A DNA stretch of 34,634 nt. Origin: Cryomorphaceae bacterium. GTDB lineage: Bacteria > Bacteroidota > Bacteroidia > Flavobacteriales > Flavobacteriaceae. The notes under the pieces were generated by a model. That model saw nothing but the letters and a program-made list of their open reading frames with translations. It did not search any database and was not told the DNA's origin. The translations under genes were made by a program, and so were the position numbers. Positions 28,592 through 34,634 of the stretch are shown one piece after another. The DNA is taken from the NCBI GenBank assembly GCA_018646865.1, contig JABGTW010000052.1, positions 1 through 34,634 on the forward strand. The letters are read 5' to 3'. The first letter of the stretch is position 1; every line of letters begins with the position of its first letter.

Positions 28592-30052
28592 TTACCAGTT
28601 CTTATTGAATTTATCAATAAAAATATTTACGTCATTACTTAATCTAAATATATATGCTGAAAGAGTATATAATATAATTATTAAGCTTGATTTCACAATT
28701 ATATTAATAACAGGTTGAAAATCTAATTGAAGATTAGAAAATATAATATATGATAGTACACTAAGGATAATAATCTTAATTGTATCATTACTGTAGGGAT
28801 GTATATTAAATTTAGTTTTTACCAGATAAATTTTTAATGAGTTCATAATAGTTAAAACTATAAGAGTAGCATAAGCAGCTCCAACTATACCATAATCTGT
28901 TATTAAGTAAATATTCAAGACTACCGCTAAAACAGATGAAAATAATGAAAACCAAAATGTATAGTAATAGTATTTAGAATTTGAAATTATATTATTAATA
29001 CACCCAATAGACATAGAATATAATTTACCAAAAGAAACAATTATCACTATTGGAATACCTATTGAGTAACCGTCTTGATTTAGCATTTCATAGAAATCAT
29101 CAAGGTTAAGATTAATCAATAGAAAAAATAGACTTGCTACTAACACTAGATTTGTAGAACTTTTTTTAAGAAGACTCTCTAATTTTTTGTAATGATTCTT
29201 ATTTATGGCATTAGCAACTACAGGACTTAAAATTTGAAACATAGCCCTACCCGGAATTTCAATTACTGCAGCAATAAATACAGCAACTGAATAATATGCG
29301 ACATTTTCAACAGTCAAGATTGAGGATAGCATAGATTTATCTATGTCCAGGATTATACTAGAAGCTGCGCCTGATAAAAAAATTAACAAACAGTATTTAA
29401 AGATTTCATTAAAATCCTTTTTAAAATTCAGGTTAAGCTTTGGCTTATTAACTAAAAAAGAATAAATAATGACAATAATTAGTCTTAAATAATACCCATA
29501 GATTAGGAACAGGACAAAATTTTCAAAATCTAAAATACCCATTGAATAAGAAATTAATAGAAAAGCTATTAATAGTCGAGGGTATAATTCTTTTAAAAAA
29601 TTTCCAAAAACAGATTTAAGTTTAACTCTTAACCATGAATAGAAAACTTCAAACAAAGAAGTTGACACTGCTATAAATAAAATAACGTAAACATATTGTG
29701 ATAAGCTTTGATCACTTTGAAAAAGATACTGTCTAATCTGATCATAATAAGTGAAAAAAACTGGAATAAATAATAATACAATTACTAAGGGAATTAGAAT
29801 AGATATAGTTAAAAGACCATCTATATCAGATTTTTTTGTGTATTTAGAATGGTATCTAATTACAGCATGCTGTGTTCCAAAAGAAATAAAAGGTTGAACT
29901 AAGTTTGATATTGCTAAAAGTGCTATAATTAATCCTTGGAGTTTACTTCCAAGAAAAGTAGGATATAGATAGAGAGTGTTAACAGCTCCAATAAGAAAGG
30001 CTATTCCTATACTTATTAGATTTAAAAAAGACTGTCTAACGACTATACCCAT
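28592..30052 (-). CDS. Polysaccharide biosynthesis/oligosaccharide flippase (MOP superfamily)
   Basis: Multiple TM helices; RQSFLNLISIGIAFLIGAVNTLYLYPTFLG...; 486 aa. Confidence 0.82.
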   Translation of the reverse strand: MGIVVRQSFLNLISIGIAFLIGAVNTLYLYPTFLGSKLQGLIIALLAISNLVQPFISFGTQHAVIRYHSKYTKKSDIDGLLTISILIPLVIVLLFIPVFFTYYDQIRQYLFQSDQSLSQYVYVILFIAVSTSLFEVFYSWLRVKLKSVFGNFLKELYPRLLIAFLLISYSMGILDFENFVLFLIYGYYLRLIIVIIYSFLVNKPKLNLNFKKDFNEIFKYCLLIFLSGAASSIILDIDKSMLSSILTVENVAYYSVAVFIAAVIEIPGRAMFQILSPVVANAINKNHYKKLESLLKKSSTNLVLVASLFFLLINLNLDDFYEMLNQDGYSIGIPIVIIVSFGKLYSMSIGCINNIISNSKYYYYTFWFSLFSSVLAVVLNIYLITDYGIVGAAYATLIVLTIMNSLKIYLVKTKFNIHPYSNDTIKIIILSVLSYIIFSNLQLDFQPVINIIVKSSLIIILYTLSAYIFRLSNDVNIFIDKFNKNW

Positions 30053-32454
30053 TTATTTTCCTTATAAAGCATGAATGCTATTAAACTAAAGGTAATTATA
30101 ATTGTAATTATTCTAATATTAATTCCTGTTTTTACGATTTTAGGTAAAAAATAAAACTCTACTGTATGTTTACCCTTTGGAATCACCATACCTCTAAGTA
30201 AGTAATTTATATCAAAGAAATTTGATTTATCTCCATCTACATAAACCTCCCACCCTGCTGGATAATATATTTCTGAGAAAACAATTAACTGTTCTGATAT
30301 TGATTCATAATTATATGTAAGATGAGAAGAAGAATTCTTGATTTTTTCAATTTTAATTAATTCTGAAGAATCATAAGATAGAGGGATATCCTTAGGAAGT
30401 GAATTCATAAGTCCTAATGCAACCTGACTTATATCAGTATCTTTCTCTTTTAATTTATTTAATAACTCATCTGGATTATTAAACACAAGTAAAGAGTCTA
30501 TTGCCCATGCATTTCCAAGTGCACTTGTATTTTGATATAACTGATCTTTATTTTCATCATCTTTTCCTATTATATATTTCACATTTAGTGAGTTAAATAA
30601 TTTTTCATTGTCATGAAATGAGAGATAATCATAATATTCTTGAAATCTCCTAAGCTTAGCTGCATGATAACCATTTAAGGTATTATGGTAATAAGACGTG
30701 CTTGCGTTTGATAGTCCAGCAGATACATTAAAAACCCTATAATCTAGAGTATCTGTGAGTATTTCATTGTCTATTTCTGATAATTGATATGTGTTGATAG
30801 ATTTATCAATAAATAGATCCTTATCTATATATCTATTATTTACTGTAAACAGATCAATAAACACGATAATGAAAACTATAATAAATGTAAAATTTCTTCC
30901 AATTAATCTTGAAAATCTAAGAGTCAAAAAAATTATACCCCCTATCAATAAGGCTCTTATAATATCTTTATTAAATATATTTTTTCTCTCTTCAATAATC
31001 TGGTTAAAAATTTCCTGTCCATATCCATTTGAATAATAATCATCATATAATCCAGCAAAAGAAAGCGACCCACTGAATACAAAAAGTATAATTAAAGGAA
31101 CAGAATAGATTGTTAAAGACCTTTTTATATTTTTTAAATTAGAATCAGCTAGAAATTTATGAAGTCCTATAACTGATAGTAGTGGCACAGCAAACTCAAG
31201 AATCACTTGAATTGATGATACAGCTCTAAATTTATTATAGAAGGGAACGCAATCAATAAAAAAGTTGGTTAGTAATGGAAAGTTTTTTCCCCATGATAAT
31301 AATAGCGATAATAAAAAAGAGATTAATAACCACCACTTAAAAGGTCCCTTTACTACAAATAGGGATAAAATAAACAGAAAGACCATTGATGCTCCTATGT
31401 ACGCTGGAGCCTCTAAAATAGGCTGATTTCCCCAATAAGTTGGAACTGACTTTATAAATGAGTCTGCTTGAGGTTTTGGCACATTGTTATCTACTAGAAA
31501 TTTATATAAATCTGAATCGTCTCCAACATCTTCAGAAGATGCACCTCCTTGGACTCTTGGTGCTACAAGATTGAAACTTTCAAAAACCCCGTAACTATAT
31601 TGAGTTATATAATCATAATCAAGACCTGTAGATTTTTCTTTTTCAGTTCCATCAGGATTTATTTTTAGTTCACTTTGAGATCTTGTTGAATATTTTGAAT
31701 ACTCATAGGTTGATAAAATATTAGGTGCATTTAGTCCTAAGGACATAATTCCTGCTAAGGCAAATACTCCCATATACTTTATAAAATATTTTACATCATT
31801 CTTTTTATAAGAGTCAACTAAGTATACTACAAAGTAAATTCCAAGTAAAATCAACATATAATATGTCATTTGATAATGGTTGGCTCTTAATTGTAATGAT
31901 ATGGCTACAAGACTAACCAAGAAGCCTGGCAATAATTTATGCTGTTTTAAAAGAACTAATCCTGCTACAACCAATGGTATATATGAAATTGCGAGGGCTT
32001 TTGTATTATGACCTACCTGAAGTATTATCAGCAGGTAAGTTGAAAACGCAAAAGCAATTGAACCCAGAATTGCAATTCTCCATGGTATTTTTAATACCAT
32101 TAAAAGAATATACATAGTTAAGAGATAAAGGAATAGTGTGTGTGCTGGCCTAGGTATAAATCGAAACAACATATGAATTGGAGCTAATATGTCATAGGCA
32201 AACTTTGCTCCTAATTGAAAGGTTGGCATTCCTCCAAATGCATTATCAATCCAGTATATTTCATCAGAGAAATTGTCTCTATTATCCGTAATCTCTCTTG
32301 ACATTCCCTCGTATTGATTAATATCAGATTGGAATAATTTTTTCCCATCTAGCAATGGGCTATAAAAAATTAATGAAACTACTGCAAACCCAATTGCAGT
32401 ATAGAAGTGGATTAGAGATTTTCTAATTTGAACTTTATTAATCGATATCCTCAT
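30043..32454 (-). CDS. YfhO-family membrane protein
   Basis: About 800 aa multi-TM protein; SLIFYSPLLDGKKLFQSDINQYEGM...; C-terminal EIYYPAGWEVYVDGDKSNFFDINYLLRGMVIPKGKHTVEFYFLP. Confidence 0.88.
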   Translation of the reverse strand: MRISINKVQIRKSLIHFYTAIGFAVVSLIFYSPLLDGKKLFQSDINQYEGMSREITDNRDNFSDEIYWIDNAFGGMPTFQLGAKFAYDILAPIHMLFRFIPRPAHTLFLYLLTMYILLMVLKIPWRIAILGSIAFAFSTYLLIILQVGHNTKALAISYIPLVVAGLVLLKQHKLLPGFLVSLVAISLQLRANHYQMTYYMLILLGIYFVVYLVDSYKKNDVKYFIKYMGVFALAGIMSLGLNAPNILSTYEYSKYSTRSQSELKINPDGTEKEKSTGLDYDYITQYSYGVFESFNLVAPRVQGGASSEDVGDDSDLYKFLVDNNVPKPQADSFIKSVPTYWGNQPILEAPAYIGASMVFLFILSLFVVKGPFKWWLLISFLLSLLLSWGKNFPLLTNFFIDCVPFYNKFRAVSSIQVILEFAVPLLSVIGLHKFLADSNLKNIKRSLTIYSVPLIILFVFSGSLSFAGLYDDYYSNGYGQEIFNQIIEERKNIFNKDIIRALLIGGIIFLTLRFSRLIGRNFTFIIVFIIVFIDLFTVNNRYIDKDLFIDKSINTYQLSEIDNEILTDTLDYRVFNVSAGLSNASTSYYHNTLNGYHAAKLRRFQEYYDYLSFHDNEKLFNSLNVKYIIGKDDENKDQLYQNTSALGNAWAIDSLLVFNNPDELLNKLKEKDTDISQVALGLMNSLPKDIPLSYDSSELIKIEKIKNSSSHLTYNYESISEQLIVFSEIYYPAGWEVYVDGDKSNFFDINYLLRGMVIPKGKHTVEFYFLPKIVKTGINIRIITIIITFSLIAFMLYKENKWV

Positions 32455-32632
32455 AATCTATGTATTCACCATATTTTTCATTAGTTTTTTCTTTCTTTTT
32501 AGTTGAGGATTTATCAAAATCTGACTTTTTTTTAGCAGTTTTAAAAAAATCTGCAAAAATCATTTTTAGTATCGAAGGAATAAAATACCTGATAAAGAGA
32601 TAAATAGCAAGAAATATTATTAAAACCTTCAT
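32438..32632 (-). CDS. DUF4834-like small membrane protein
   Basis: MKVLIIFLAIYLFIRYFIPSILKMIFADFF followed by charged tail; ATG at 32632 preferred to TTG at 32650; overlaps YfhO start. Confidence 0.65.
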   Translation of the reverse strand: MKVLIIFLAIYLFIRYFIPSILKMIFADFFKTAKKKSDFDKSSTKKKEKTNEKYGEYIDYEDID

Positions 32633-32701
32633 AATTTGTGGCTTTACCAAATTTAGTGAAATATTGAAAAATAACTATTTATTGGTAACTTGTATTTTTA
32701 A

Positions 32702-33841
32702 ATGGAATCCAACTCAAATATTACCATAAAAGAACTTAAAAATAGTGGTGAATTAAAAGAATTCGTCATGTTTCCTCATGATCTCTATAAGGATTCAAAG
32801 TATTGGGTTGCCCCTATAACAAAAGAAGAGTTAGAGATATTAGATAAAAACATCAATCCTGTTTTTAAAAATGCTGAAGCTCATTATTTTCTTGCATATA
32901 TAGATGGAAAGATAGTAGGAAGAATTGCAGCTCTTATCAACTGGGTTGAAGTAAATGATCTAAAAAAGAAGAAAGTAAGATTTGGATGGTTTGATTTTAT
33001 AGATAACAAGGAAGTATCAAAAGCTCTTCTTAAAAAAGTAAGAGAAATTGGAATAAAAAATGATCTAGAATTTATTGAAGGACCTGTTGGTTTCTCTAAT
33101 ATGGACAAAGCAGGAATGCTTATAAAAGGGTTTGAGAAAAAAAATACTATGATTACTCTTTATAATCATGCGTATTATAAAGATCATATGATTAACCATG
33201 GATATAATAAACTTGCAGAATGGGTTGAATATGAGCTTCAGATTGCAAATTATGACGATGCACCTGAAAAGATTAAAAAATTTTCTGATCTAATCTTAAA
33301 AAGATATAAGCTGAAAAAGCTAAACTTTACTAAAACTGAACAGATAGTCCCCTATGTTGATCAAATGTTTTATTTGCTTGGAAAAACCTATGATAAGCTT
33401 CAAACATTTGTTCCAATTCAAGACTATCAGATAGATCATTACAAGAATAGATTTTTAAAATATATCAACCCAGGGTTTATAAAGTGTGTTACTGATGAAA
33501 ATGATGATCTAGTAGCATTTGCAATAACAATGCCCTCTTTTTCCAATGCGTTAAAGAAAATAAACGGTAAAGTTGATTTAATTGGAAAACTTAGACTTTT
33601 ACATGCTAAGAATTACAATCATAAAGGGTCTTTATATCTAATCGGTGTTAGACCTGATTTTCAAAATAAAGGGGTTATAGCAATTCTGTTTAATGAGCTT
33701 CAAAAGTTTTACAATAAGTTTGGGATAACAGAAGTTGAGACTAATCCTGAGTTAATAGAAAATGCAGCTATTCAACAACTCTGGAAGAATTATGAGAACA
33801 ATCAACATAAGAACAGAGCTACTTTTACTAAAGTGATTTAA
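32702..33841 (+). CDS. GNAT-like acetyltransferase-domain protein
   Basis: [58 protein letters not shown] (acetyl-CoA-binding-like). Confidence 0.75.
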   Translation: MESNSNITIKELKNSGELKEFVMFPHDLYKDSKYWVAPITKEELEILDKNINPVFKNAEAHYFLAYIDGKIVGRIAALINWVEVNDLKKKKVRFGWFDFIDNKEVSKALLKKVREIGIKNDLEFIEGPVGFSNMDKAGMLIKGFEKKNTMITLYNHAYYKDHMINHGYNKLAEWVEYELQIANYDDAPEKIKKFSDLILKRYKLKKLNFTKTEQIVPYVDQMFYLLGKTYDKLQTFVPIQDYQIDHYKNRFLKYINPGFIKCVTDENDDLVAFAITMPSFSNALKKINGKVDLIGKLRLLHAKNYNHKGSLYLIGVRPDFQNKGVIAILFNELQKFYNKFGITEVETNPELIENAAIQQLWKNYENNQHKNRATFTKVI

Positions 33842-34634
33842 TGATGTACAATGAAGGGACTATTATAGCTCTATCATCTGCTCCAGGTTCTGGTGCAATT
33901 GCTATTATAAGATTATCTGGAGAAGATGCTATTTCTAAAACAGATTTATTCTTTAAATCTAAATCAGGGAAAAAGCTTTCTGAATCTGGTGGTTACTCAA
34001 TAAGTTATGGGGATTTAGTAGATAATGATGAAATAATTGATGAGGTAGTAGTAAGTGTTTACAAAGCACCCCACTCCTACACTGGTGAAAACATTATTGA
34101 AATATCATGCCATGGCTCTATTTATATTCAGCAAAGAATACTCTCATTATTTACTAATACTGGCGTAAGACTTGCTTCTCCAGGAGAGTTTACCCTAAGA
34201 GCATATCTTAATAATAAGAAAGATCTATCTCAAGCTGAAGCTGTTGGTGACTTAATTGCATCAGAGTCAAAAGAGGAACATAGAGTCGCTATGGAGCAAA
34301 TGAGAGGTGGCTATTCAGATGAGATTGAAGTATTAAGGGAGAAGCTTATTCATTTTAAGTCGCTTATAGAGCTTGAACTTGATTTCTCTGAAGAAGATGT
34401 AGAGTTTGCCGACAGAAGTGATTTAAAAACACTCTTAAATGAGCTAGAAGGTAAGTTATCAAGTTTGATTGACTCATTTACCTATGGAAATGTTATAAAA
34501 GAAGGTGTTACAGTAACGATTGCCGGAAAACCCAATGCAGGAAAATCATCCCTATTAAATGCTATAGTTAATGAAGATAAGGCAATAGTATCAAATATTC
34601 CAGGTACAACAAGGGATGCAATAGAAGATGTAAC
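33841..34634 (+). CDS. mnmE: tRNA modification GTPase MnmE (5' part; runs off window)
   Basis: Manual translation: [31 protein letters not shown]...HCHGS...[25 protein letters not shown]...[18 protein letters not shown]...[13 protein letters not shown]. Starts 1 nt overlapping the preceding TAA. Confidence 0.95.
   Translation, partial: MMYNEGTIIALSSAPGSGAIAIIRLSGEDAISKTDLFFKSKSGKKLSESGGYSISYGDLVDNDEIIDEVVVSVYKAPHSYTGENIIEISCHGSIYIQQRILSLFTNTGVRLASPGEFTLRAYLNNKKDLSQAEAVGDLIASESKEEHRVAMEQMRGGYSDEIEVLREKLIHFKSLIELELDFSEEDVEFADRSDLKTLLNELEGKLSSLIDSFTYGNVIKEGVTVTIAGKPNAGKSSLLNAIVNEDKAIVSNIPGTTRDAIEDV

Noticed and set aside
1-34634. CRISPR arrays, transposons, prophage or defence islands
   Set aside because: No regularly spaced repeats, transposase, integrase, restriction or toxin-antitoxin proteins seen; genes are core metabolism and information processing.

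Overview
AT-rich, very gene-dense chromosomal segment. Protein content looks like the phylum Bacteroidota, probably a marine Flavobacteriia-like lineage with a streamlined genome (inference from LpxC-FabZ fusion, YfhO/DUF4834, DUF4258, DUF6787 and TIGR02757 families, and apparent lack of Shine-Dalgarno sites). I see about 30 core or housekeeping genes: SPFH protein (partial), fabG, sucD, efp, lpxA, lpxC-fabZ, lpxD, tsaE, proline dehydrogenase, aroB, an Lrp/AsnC regulator, an XRE regulator, a small lipoprotein, parC, parE, ychF, ferredoxin, serC, serA, msrA, a LolD-like ABC ATPase, a TIGR02757-family protein, a dihydroorotase-like protein, an esterase, an MBL-fold hydrolase, a conserved protein of unknown function, bcp, nth, uvrA, a flippase, YfhO, DUF4834, a GNAT-like protein and mnmE (partial). 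I see no mobile element, CRISPR array, rRNA or tRNA and no obvious defence or biosynthetic island. The points most worth a second look are: (1) a dihydroorotase homolog that has lost most metal ligands; (2) a ParC with a truncated C-terminal domain that still ends in a QxxLxF sliding-clamp-like motif; (3) a large conserved-looking protein with no assignable function, preceded by a palindrome; (4) seven of seven convergent gene pairs overlapping or abutting with no room for terminators; (5) candidate operators and leaderless promoters in the few intergenic gaps; (6) an endonuclease III lacking the FeS-cluster cysteines.
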